From positions 23,696 to 87,695 of the forward strand of contig QEYB01000179.1 in assembly GCA_017562135.1 (NCBI GenBank): 64,000 nt of DNA, written 5' to 3'. Below are positions 1 through 10,167 of the stretch, in pieces. The stretch comes from Dipylidium caninum (lineage: Eukaryota > Platyhelminthes > Cestoda > Cyclophyllidea > Dipylidiidae). The number at the start of each line of letters is the position of its first letter. Within the stretch, counting starts at the first letter, position 1. The notes under the pieces were generated by a model, which did no database searches, was not told the origin of the DNA, and saw only the letters and a program-made list of their open reading frames with translations. Both the position numbers and the translations under genes were made by a program.

Positions 1-124
1 GCCACAAGGGGAAAAAGAGGCGTCTCTACAAAGGTCTGACAGACAAATTCCAATGGCAAATGTTTGTGCGAAAAATCGTGTGACCTAGGTTTGTCATATT
101 TTGCCTACAATCTGCGAAAGTCGA

Positions 125-328
125 CTAACTGGAGCGAATGCAAGACGGTCGAGGGCCTGCCGACGGTGCAGCCGCGTGTACAAACACTGGCTCCATCGCC
201 CCTTTACCCTCCTCGACGATCAACGCGATAAGTTTCTCTATTGTTCTGATTCTGGCGCCGGTCTGGTGGTGTAGACGAGCTCCACGCTCATCTAAGTCTT
301 CTTCGCCACATTCATCACGTTTACTGCG
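125..328 (-). CDS. possible exon, unknown protein
   Basis: The minus strand is open for about 68 codons ending in TAG at 125-127. The translation is charged and exon-like, with DECGEEDLDERGARLHHQ near its start and IRTIEKLIALIVEEGKGAM after it. A pyrimidine/AG acceptor-like site lies at about 329, but no start codon is in frame, so if real this is a 3'-terminal exon. I do not recognise the protein. The only evidence is open frame and composition. Confidence 0.25.
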   Translation of the reverse strand, partial: RSKRDECGEEDLDERGARLHHQTGARIRTIEKLIALIVEEGKGAMEPVFVHAAAPSAGPRPSCIRSS

Positions 329-639
329 ATAGCATAAAACCCGTCGGTTAGTCTTTTGTCGATGGTCTCTTCAGCAATGTTCACTTGCGGCTCGAGGCCA
401 TGCAGGTGCCATGTTGATAGGTATCTACCTTTCAGCGTATTATGGAATGGTCGCTCAGTTGCTATGTTAACAAAAGCCTTGACAACACCTTGTTAGCCCC
501 AGTTCCAATTAAGATTTTCAATGTTATATGACTTTTGTTTGCTTCTCGCACTCGGTGACCAGGACGAGAGGCATCCCCTGTCCGCCGACCCACTCGATGT
601 CGGAGCGATTGTGCTCACTCACCATACTTGTAGGACTAA

Positions 640-1560
640 AGTACTCCATCTTTATTACATGAGAAAAGTTGATAAGAGGGGAGTGCGCGGGCCAAAAACT
701 GTTCACATCTCATGAAGAGAGGCCAAGACCAAGAAAAATGTATCTAGCAAATAGAACTGAGGACAGGCGAGCAACCCATCCTAATCCGATTGGCCTCAGC
801 AGCTGTAGTTGACAGCTGCTTCTGTTCAGCATGACATGAAGCACCTCGTCGTCCGAGGAAAGATTTCCCAAACTAACAAAAGACCTCTTCTTATAAAAGC
901 ATATATTCATACCCGCATACTTTTTGTAATACATCATGCAAACCATCACTGCCCAACAAAGATATCATAGGAGACTTGGATGGCATATCTGCTCCCTTTT
1001 CTGAGGAGCAAAACAAATCTTTCGGAAAACTGGGCAAAAAGACCTGGAACAATACTTTACCAGCACAACCTGACTCAAATAGTCCTCGACTGCCCCTATG
1101 ATCTGGCAAGTGCCTAACGAATGAGCTTCCACGACAAGGAGTACAAGTCCGCTCACTAAACTACTAGTTCTTGCCTTCCCACCTACTTTCCACTACAGTC
1201 CCACGCATTATTACGTGTCACCTATAGAAATGGGGAATTTATCACGAAAAAGCATGCTCAATGAATGCCAAGTAACGAGGATAGGCAATCAGACACTCAC
1301 AACTAAAACACTGTCTCTGCTGAGCGCGAGTATCACTTGTGGCTATGCCTGTCTGTCCAGAAGAGAAAAGGCGAGAATCAGCACCGCTTCAGTGAAACCC
1401 TGCAGTCGAGCATTAGAGTATGCTGCGGCTACCTTCGGAAAAACTATATTCACGGCCCCTAATAAGTCTATCAACTTATTCCCCGTTTCCTTATTCATTG
1501 CATTTATGCCCATCTTACCTTGCTCAATGCTCCCCATGAAATGTCAAGAGCAGAAATTGT
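640..1560. repeat. dispersed repeat family B, copy 1
   Basis: This stretch matches three other places in the window: 16445-17180, 34500-34935 and 59030-60180. Clear anchors are 782-870 against 59600-59730, 955-1010 against 59815-59880, and 1103-1315 against 16450-16580 and 59890-60060. The block at 1480-1545 (minus-strand reading frame with the motif IEQGKMGIN) matches 16880-16925, 34615-34660 and 59145-59190. Copies differ by many substitutions and small indels, so the family is old. The ORFs inside it are not conserved and I do not call them genes. Confidence 0.7.
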
Positions 1561-1569
1561 ACAAATGAG

Positions 1570-2800
1570 TTGGCCAGAAAAATTTCTGCTTGTTCAAATC
1601 CTTGTCCTGCACCTCCGGTGACGATTCAATCACGTCGTCTTGCTACTCTGCATCGCCGGTCAGTTGGTCGTGGAGGAGAGGGTGACGCAGCTCAAACAAG
1701 TCTGCCGCCATTTTTCGCGGTCTCAGCGTTGTCCGCAAATTTAAAGGCGTTGGCACACTGTTCATTCAATGCGAGGCAGCGAAGGAATGCATGGGCAAGT
1801 GCGGGAGGTTCACTGTGTAACTGTGGACGAAGGAAGCTACTTGAAGTGGGAGAGATCAGCGCAGCCGCGGTAGAAGTCTTTTCTACACTTGCAACTTCAT
1901 CTGTTTACTGAGCATTCACAGTGTGTACATGAAAGCGTAGGTGGGTGGGAGGTTTGCACGGAAGAGTTTAGACTCTGAGCCACGTTCCAAATGGCGTGAT
2001 AGACAGGAAGAGGATGTCGATCACACAATCACAAACGCTTCTATCCTCGTACATTCGCGGAATGAGTTGAGGCCATCTCGGCCTGTGCTGTGTGGTCAGT
2101 TGTCAGGAAATCTACTTCTGCAATTGTCGGATGCATGCTTTTGCAGGTACCCTCTTCAACTCCTCCCGATTGCACTCAACACTACTTCGCCAGGTGGGGA
2201 AACTTGGAGAAATTGAAGGTTGCCTGCTATAAAATCGAACTTCTCACTGACGTAGGAAGTTCCTTAGTGGACGATGTCTTATGCTCACTCCTGCAATTCT
2301 ACGCACAGTGTGTGAACGTTTTACATTACCTGCAGCCAAAACTCTTAACAAACTGCAGCAATGCACACGCTGATTAGCTCTGTGGTAGGAAAAGCCACAC
2401 ATCGCCACCGCCATCTTGTTTGCTAAACAGGCGATCATAGACACTGTACATTTTACATCAACTGTCTGTCACGACTCTCGCCACCACGCCTCCGATTGCT
2501 TCACTTACTTCTCTGCAAAATAGTGCTGACGCCACCCGAGTCCCCTCAGACGTGGACGAATGGATGGACGCCGTCCAATTTGCCCCTACACCGCACTCTG
2601 CAGAGCAGTTGCTCCAAGGAGAAGAACCGCCTATTTGTCAACGCATCGTTAAATGCCTTCCGAAAAACCGGTGGCCGCATTTCACTAAGTGTCTCTAGTA
2701 ATTGCCCATTTCCGGCTCCGCCTTCTGCCCACAGCTGATCACGAAGTTGCGAAGCCAAGTTTCATGCTTGGCAGCCACGATGAGGCTGCCGACTGTGAAA
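1570..2800. other. no recognisable gene
   Basis: Mixed-composition sequence with several short ORFs on both strands, none with a domain, a convincing splice pattern or a second copy that keeps its frame. I see nothing to annotate here. Confidence 0.4.
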
Positions 2801-2809
2801 TACGCATTG

Positions 2810-2925
2810 ATTCGAGAATGTGGTCGCCTCATGTGCTTGTTGGCGGAGAAAAGGAGACGGCAGGGACGAAGTGGAGCTGTTCCGCGAATTTGAAGAAAGG
2901 GTGAATGCAATCCTCTTGTCAAGAT
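2810..2925 (+). repeat. repeat L copy 1, formerly coding
   Basis: Read in the frame starting GTGGTCGCC at about 2820, this gives a protein-like stretch with CACWRRKG, then FREFEERV and LLSRW. Positions 36359-36490 give a matching stretch with RVCWWSG, FLGFEEKV and LSLREW. The two copies agree at the amino-acid level across small indels, which suggests descent from a coding exon. Family unknown. Confidence 0.4.
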
Positions 2926-2974
2926 GGAATTGAGGCTATTAAAAAGAGACCGGCTGAATGCTTAACGCTGTTAA

Positions 2975-4750
2975 CCTGCTCAAGGCCCTACGGCAAACGA
3001 CTTCTCCTTCTTAAAAATGGCACCATTAGCTGCGCAGATGCATCGCTAGCTCTTTGCACGCTGCAATCTTCCAAGTCTACAAAAAGGCAATGTGCTCCGC
3101 AGAGCAGTTTGGCAGCCACGACGAGAGGGTCTTCTGCAAAAGGCGTAATGTGCCGAGAATGTGGCCGATTCACTTCCTCCAATCATACTTCAATTCAGCG
3201 TATTGGACCCTAACTGCCAACTCTGTCTCAAATTTGTTGCTTCGTTCTCTCCACCCATGCGCACCTAGTAAGTGGAACGCAGAGTTTCAATCGAGATGAC
3301 GTCACCCGTGAATGAAACTCTTCAACTGACATCCAGTCACGGTGAACAAGCGATCTCTTCAAGGACCAGATTGCTGCAAGCTGACAGATGGTCTCGACTT
3401 TCTACATAATCAAGTGCCGCTCCTCTGCACAACCTGAGAAGCGGTCAAAAAAAGTTGATTGTCGTTTGGGCCCATTTAAAGCTTCATCACGCGATTTCCG
3501 TCAATTCAATCAAGTGGGCACTTAAAGTGCCACCTATCAATTCGCGATATGCCAGCTGAGTGGAAGTCGCTGGAAGCAGAATGATCACTGCCTGTGAAGT
3601 CTCCACTCCACCATTACTGCCTCGACACACCAGAGGCCGTTTTCCTCTGCATCAGACACGTCGGAAAGCATGGCTTCATTGAAAACCACAACCGGATAGT
3701 AAATTCGTGACCGACTTCCAGCGTTAAAGAGACGTGATGTAAAATGCTCAGCGGTGAGTGTTGGGTGGTAAAGCTTTCCTCCTCTGACGAAGATAAGGGC
3801 AAGTCTGCGAATGCCTACATCACGAAAGGTGCCACCCTCCTCCCTTCACTTCAACGTTCCACACGGTATCGCATCCGCTCCGCTCCCATGTCGTCAGGAA
3901 TTCGTCTTGCCGCAGGCAAGTGAGGTCGTCTCTCTCAATACTCTGTAGAAGTGTTGTGTCCGATGTTATCGTCGCCCTTTGTCCACTTCATATATGAATT
4001 CTAAGATGCAGTTTTGCAATTCTCTCACGAATGCCGACGAATGAACCCACCAGGCCGACAATGGAAGGAGATTTGTCACACCACACAATAGTGTCTCAGT
4101 CTGTTCGCTCTGCACTGCACCGATATCGTGCTGGTTTGTCTCATCAGAGTCAGAGCCCACTTAGGGTGGAGATGGAATGCAATCAATGGTCGCTCTACCT
4201 CTTTTCAGTCGGACGTGAAATAGAGGCTGTGGTGAGGTGTGGCGTATGTTTGACATCAACTCCTGGCCTTCAACTGTCTCTCTGAAACTCCTCAATCGGA
4301 TATCGGCGATTAAGGCCGGGAAGGGTACCTTCAAAGTTGACGTGGTGTTCAATTCAACCCACCTCCCTTCCAACAGTCTTGAGGCAGACTTCATTAAAAT
4401 TCCTATTGGCAACCACATGCTATCCACTCCAACATCAGGCAGCCAATGCGACTCGTGGTGAGAGTGTTGGGCGGTCAAGCTTTCCTCCTCTGCCGAAGAG
4501 GATCTCAAGTCGGTGTGTCAAACGCCTACATCAAGGTAGTCATGTTGAGGTGTGGCGTATTTTTGACACTAACTCCTAGCCTTCGACTGCCTCTCTGAAA
4601 CTGGGATGGGTACCTTCAAAGCTGACATGTGCTACCCTTCAATCCACCTCCCTTCCAGCAGTCTTGAGGCAGACTTCATTAAAATTACTGTTGACAACCA
4701 CATGCTATAAGCACAAACATCAGGCAACCAATGCGACTCGTGGGATTCTT
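2975..4750. repeat. dispersed repeat family A, copy 1
   Basis: Collinear with 61075-62165 over more than 1 kb. Anchors: 2982-3110 against 61098-61215,  3140-3230 against 61250-61345, 3335-3440 against 61440-61545, 3920-3975 against 61560-61640, and 4330-4420 against 62085-62150. On the minus strand the sub-blocks at about 3.65, 4.35 and 4.65 kb give related peptides (for example GILMKSASRLLEGRW), so part of the family may once have been coding. Confidence 0.65.
4232..4750. repeat. tandem direct duplication inside repeat A
   Basis: A unit beginning GAGGTGTGGCGTAT at 4232 recurs at 4549, an offset of about 317 bases, and stays similar to about 4750. The second unit lacks about 30 bases present in the first. 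A third, more diverged version lies at about 61905-62150 in the other copy of repeat A. Confidence 0.7.
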
Positions 4751-7520
4751 CGGCTTCGCATCAGACTAACCGTCTTCCTAGCTGTCGCTGCGACGCTATC
4801 GTCTTTAACTCATTTTCTTTGGGAAATAACTGGACGTCAAACAAGAAGGCACCAAACACAGTACAGGTACTGTACGCAATTTCAAGAATAAGAACTGACT
4901 GTCAGGGTCTGGGTGTGTTCCGACTGCAATCGGTTTCGTCCGCTTTCACTTGGAATTAGAAGGAGGACACCGTTCAACTCGTCTTGTCTGGCTGCTCCTC
5001 ACTGCCGCACAAACAATGGAAAATGGACGACATGGCTTCTTCCTGCAAATCTGCTTCAGGTAGCATTTCCGCTACACGAAGCAGAAACTGCAGCACAAAG
5101 AACGGAAGAATAATAGCTACTTGCAGCACCTACTTGGTCGAATTGGGAGAAGTCTTGTGACAGAGCCCTTAGTAGGCCCGCAAATGGGGCAGTTTCTTTC
5201 GACTGCATCTAGAACTGTCTAGACGAGCAGGCACTTGACGTTGCAGAGAATGGATAGCAGTCGTCCTCTTTGGGTGGTTAGTCGCCTACGAGCTCAAATC
5301 TCAACTGTGACTGGATGTCGGTTGATTGATTTGAGAATGGACCGATTCATGAACTTGTGAGAGCGGAGGCTGTGGAAAGATATCATGTCGGCGAAGCGCG
5401 ATTGAAGTCATTATTGCCCACATGGTAGACTGTGAAATAGAAGGCATCTGGCATTTTTGTATATGAGAGTAGATAAGTATGTTCATATAAGGGAATATTA
5501 GTTTTTCTGAATGCATTTTCTTAGACCTATTTTGAGGATGTGGAAAAGTTGGGAGGCTTCATTAGTCGTAGAAGTGGATAATTGTTTTGGGGTTTGGACG
5601 TGCGCATGTGTTTTCCCCTGTATTCCGCCAACGGTTAGGTTTGTATGAAACAGCGAGGCCACTGATCCGGGGTGGTGATCCTCTCTTCCCGGCAGTGCTA
5701 TTTGACTACGGAAGCTCATAGTGAACGCTTTGTAGTCAGCAGTTTTCTTGTCACTTATTGGTTTACTTGGAGTGAGAGAAGCCGACGTACCCAGTTAGTG
5801 GAGGGAGTTAAAATGCAGTCGGCGTGTGAGTGGATTTGCTTTGGCAGTGGTGTATGCGGGCTGACTGACTGTGTGGGTGAGTGAGTGAGTGAGCGGCTTG
5901 TAGGTTGACTTGAAGGTCCAGATTTTTGCAGCCGTTAACGTAAAATCCCCTTCATAGGAGTACTAATTGTCTCTGTCTTCTCATGGAACGCCTCGTCGAA
6001 GATTTTGTCATTGAGGTGACGCACAATCAGTGAGGTACTCACATTGATAACTTGCATCGTCTAGGTTGACGACGGTTTGATTTTGGTGGAAGAAGACAAA
6101 CTTGCCCAATGGGCACGCCGAATGTGTACCAGTCAACGACCAAATTTTCTGACATGACAAGTTATTCTGAAGGTCGGGTTGGCGAGGGTAACGATGATGG
6201 TACTTGTCTCCACGTGACATTTTGGAAAATTGAAACAGTAATCTGAGCTGAATGGCGTTGATATCTGGACGTTAGTATTTGGTGTTCGTCGATTCTCACA
6301 TTGGTGATTTGTTGAGAGCACAGAGCGTGAGCTTGCTGACGAGGCGGCCTCGAGCTTAACGTTGCAACTGGCTCACCAGTAAAACCGCGGCTGCTATAGG
6401 TCCACACAGTGGTGCGTGTTGGTTGGCCTGAAAACCCAGATAGTTCCGGACTACCAGATGACAGGCGGTTCGCTCCACTTGCTTCAGGAAGGCCGTGCGA
6501 CGCAACGGTGGCCGGGACGCACGTGACTGCTGATCGCCACCTAATTTGGTGGCTATGTCTTCCAGACCTGGCGCAAGGAGAGTGATGCAAGAGGACTCGG
6601 TCTAGATAAAGCAAGTCTTCAAAACCGCAAACTCTACGGCTTCTTTTCTACACAACTCCTGTTAACATTGACTGTCTCCCGTTCTCTTCCCACCTCTTTG
6701 ATATCGGACATTGAAGTCTTTGCTGTGCTGCCCCCAAACAAGGCCAGACGTTCGTTATGATATTGAGAAAATTAATCAACACTTTCTTCCTTTTCTACAC
6801 CGGCATTAGTGAACACAAGGCAAGAGACCTCGCACCTCATCAGGCCTTAATAGTTAACGAAACCGTCCTTGGAGGGTATTCAGCATTACAAGGGCGTTAA
6901 TGTTAGTCGAGTGATTAAACAACTTCAAATGACTAAAACACTTCTCAAAGGGAAGAGACAAAAAAATGTCAAGAAACACCGCAACGAGAGCGTACGATGG
7001 GAGAATAGTGAAGGTTAAAAACACACAAATCTCGCAAACTTTTCCTCATTATGAAACGATTCACCAAAACCACGTATTAGAGAGCGCAGGGAGACGAGGA
7101 ACAAGTCGCCACGCATTCGGACACCACCGGACCAACTAATGCTAATACTGCGCAGCGTACCTTATTTCATGAAACTTCTCAACGACTCTCACTCAAATCT
7201 CCTTATATGAAGTGATCGGCTGATCGCAAATGCTCGTGGCGTGGAAAAGAGGTAGACAAAGTTCACAAGGATAAAACCCTGCAATAATTGTGGAAAGTGG
7301 CTGATAACTGCCTAGCGAGGGCTTTGTCGCAAACACAAAACAAAGAGCACCTCCAAACAGATGCCCCTTGATTCCACGATAGACAGTTACTTTCATCTCA
7401 CACCTGAATAACACAGAACACCTGACACAAACGAATGATTCCAGGATTAATAACAACGCAACAGAATAATCAAAAGGATATTTACATCAAAATCACACGA
7501 AATGATAACGGCGGGCGACT
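4751..7520. other. no confident gene
   Basis: No recognisable domain. The longest open frame is 6162-6614 on the minus strand (150 codons, Ser/Arg/Pro rich), without supported splice sites or a relative. There is a short GTGA microsatellite at about 5875-5892. I see nothing else to support. Confidence 0.4.
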
Positions 7521-7523
7521 TAC

Positions 7524-8200
7524 TGGGTGGATCTGTCATGGTGATTCTGCGATGATGTGGATAGCTAATCGCGGAAATTTGAGGTTTCAGTGTGGTGAGT
7601 AGATATGAAGCAATTTTAGCCTCAGAACTCGACAGTGCCTGCAGTAGACTAGACTTCCCAGCATTCGGAAGTCCGATAAGGCCGATGTCTGACGTTAGCC
7701 GAAGAATATGAATTACGCGGCAGTTACACCTATAAATCCAACACGAGAGATCGAGCCTCCCCGGACACCCGATGTAATTGGTGACGAGCGAGCCGTACAC
7801 ACCGCCTTGGGCAACAGGAATGCGTTGATCGTGTCTGTCGAGATCACCTACCAATCTAGTGAGCTCGATCGGATTACTAACGTAGAATGAAATGCGAAAT
7901 GGCACGGCGGCGTCAATATCAGTTGCCTTGACGCCTAAGAAAACATTGCATCGATAACTGCACGGGTAGCTATAGCTAGCCTAAGCAAAAAAGGAGAGGG
8001 ATATTAGTCTTAGAATGGCTTCCTACGATAAACCGTATCTTCGGATTCTGCGTGACAATATCGGTAAGGGTATGTGCGTCAACGCTGCGTAGGTAAACGC
8101 TCCGACCGTTGCCACCTTCACCACGGACTTCATTTAAATGCGGAGACGATCGACAAACTGCCGATGCTCTCGGATGCACAAAATAGCGACGTCCAATCAT
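7524..8200 (-). CDS. GTPBP10: Obg-family GTPase (GTPBP10-like), two exons, truncated 3'
   Basis: Obg GTPases assist (mito)ribosome assembly. Upstream exon 8027..8200 (possible ATG at 8198-8200) carries the Obg-fold core RGEGGNGRSV and the spacing IVTQNPKIRF seen in GTPBP10 N-termini. A 46-base intron (7981-8026; GTAGGA donor, long pyrimidine tract and TTAG acceptor) joins it in frame to exon 7524..7980. That exon contains VAQGG, TSDIGLIGLPNAGKSSLLQ (G1/P-loop, GxPNxGKS), the switch-I-like TTLKPQ and TMTDPP, where the G3 motif DxPG is expected, and then a GTAAGT donor at 7518-7523. Exons for the rest of the G domain (NKxD, SAx) are not found in the next 1.5 kb downstream. GTPBP10 fits better than MTG2/GTPBP5 because of the short run between the Obg fold and the P-loop. 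The true N-terminus may lie in an earlier exon. Either the following intron is long or this is a relic. Confidence 0.7.
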
Positions 8201-8205
8201 AAGTG

Positions 8206-9060
8206 TCAGTCTAACACCGTCAAGGAGACATTTGCGAATAAAGTGGAATATAGGATGGAGAACGACGGAGCGTTGTTACTGTGGTAAATATGGCCTAAAA
8301 ACCATGGACGACACGTTGTATTGTCAGGTTCTGTGTTGTGACTTAAGCCCATGACCAATGCACAAATTAGCGAGTGCAAGATGCGGCGTGTAATACTCAT
8401 GGCATTTAACGCGAACGGATAATTCAATATTTGGTGAAGAGAACTTGATGTGCTCTTCGATAGTCTTTCAGAGGAGATTGACGTTTGAAGCTCCTGTACT
8501 GGCTCTTGCTGGGCACTTGGAAGCTTAAGGTTTACCGAAAAGAAACTGTCGGATAGGCAAATGTTAACCTGCCACAAACGGCTGTCATCTCAACAACTTC
8601 GTGAATCCACATCCTTCTCCACTGGAGTCTTGGGCGAGGAGGCTTTTACCGCTCACATTCTTACCTTACCACTTGCAAACCAGATTGGTGCACACCCTCG
8701 CGGGTGACCTGAACACTGGTACCATCGCATCATGCGACAGCAGCTAAGTTGTTCTCGCAAACTCATGCGATACTTGCTGTGAATATTTGACTTCTTTCCT
8801 GAGCTTTTCCTTGCCCAACTTCATTTTCTAGGGGAAGAGTTTTTCACTTAATAGCCACTGAAACGCTGCTATGTCCTTCTTTCGAGTGGACCAATAGGGA
8901 AGGGAGTACCGAAGGCAGTGTTAACTTGTCGTGCTCGCATGCCTTTCGCCTCGTTCAAAAATATACACAAGCGAAATGTTCGCTTGCATATGGAAGGGTC
9001 TCAGGGCTTCCACTTTCACGCACATAACACTCAATGTGCCTAGCCGGCTTCCAAAGCCAA
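8206..9060. other. no recognisable gene
   Basis: A 123-codon minus-strand open frame (8206-8577) shows no domain or relative. The remainder holds nothing I can support. Confidence 0.35.
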
Positions 9061-9073
9061 ATTAAAGCCGCTT

Positions 9074-9736
9074 CCCAAAAACACATTTTTTGTTCTGTGA
9101 GCTAAAGACGAGGAATACAAACGAGGAGGACGTCTTCGCGAACTTTGACGAAAGGCCTTAACGAAAAATGAGGATGAATTTTATTTGGCCATGCATAACT
9201 CCGCCCATGCTGTGGCTAACTCTTTCGCGCTAATTCCGACTGCTAAGGTGGAAAAGAGTCATATTCTCCTGGATATTAGCAAGAAGTACAATGACTGCCA
9301 AAGAGTTGACATACTTTTTCGTGACCTTGCATGTCTACGTCACGAACTGGCAACGCAGCTGTCAAAAATTCGAGCGCTTGAGTCGCGCTTCAACCTCCTG
9401 CCCGCAGACCCTTCAATGACATCCAGGCGCCTCAAACCTAAACGAACGGTTTTTATGGAGACAATCGAGGAGGCGCGTACTGTGAAGTCATCGTTTGATT
9501 CTTCGATGGTGCCAACTCAAATTTCTGCCAGCTGATCAGCCTCTGTGGCAGATGAAGTTATGCGCCTGCAGGCAGCCGGTTAGGCGGAGCTTCCGGATCG
9601 TTTAACTAGGGCAGAACAACTGAAACTTGCCATCCGGAAGCGTGAAGCAAAAGACGATCTGGATATAGGCGTTATTTTGTGCATTGATGCCTCCTTTCTT
9701 CGTTCCGTTTGGTTATTAAGGAATTTATTTCCGTAG
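9074..9736 (+). pseudogene. UTP11: UTP11-like processed pseudogene
   Basis: UTP11 is a coiled-coil protein of the U3 snoRNP/small-subunit processome. One continuous frame reads FFVL*AKDEEYKRGG, then L*RKALTKNEDEFYLAM, matching the UTP11 signature RKKALEKNPDEFY. It continues with SKKYNDCQRV, SKIRALESRFNLLP, PKRTVFMETIEEARTV and a basic C-terminal helix (AIRKREAKDDL) in the family order. Four in-frame stops interrupt it: TGA 9098-9100, TGA 9146-9148, TGA 9533-9535 and TAG 9581-9583; the first two sit where arginine (CGA) is expected, consistent with CpG decay. No intron interrupts at least 200 codons, so a retrocopy is likely, though no poly(A) tail or target-site duplication is visible. The first 30 or so residues are not clear. 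Confidence 0.6.
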
Positions 9737-10167
9737 AGGAGCAAGGTTTCAAGCACAAGGTCATTCATAAAGGAAAAGCTACACGCGCGCCAGTGCATGT
9801 GTTTGAGCGAAGGCGATATAAATAAACCTAAGCCCCCAATTCTCGTATTGCTACTCTGTTCATGGCGAAATGTCGGCCTTCGTATTTGCCTACTATTCAG
9901 TCGGGTATGAAGATTTGAACGACACATTTCGGTGTGTTATTTAATTTGAGTAGTGCTTCTGGTGCGGTTTTGTTCTTTCCATCCCGTGTAATCTTTCCTC
10001 ATTTTAAAGTAGTCCCTTGTGTTTCGCGAATCCATCAAGTTAACTGATATTAGATTCGTATCCTTTTGTTGAAATGGCAGGGAAAATAACCAAAAAAGAA
10101 GGAATTAGTGAGTGATTAGATTTTCTGTGAACAGAAAGTGCACAGAGTGGTGTGGAGACGGCGACAC

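Noticed and set aside
1215..1568. 117-codon ORF
   Set aside because: It lies within repeat B and the frame is not kept in the other three copies.
5872..5895. GTGA run as a regulatory element
   Set aside because: It is a short microsatellite with no supporting context.
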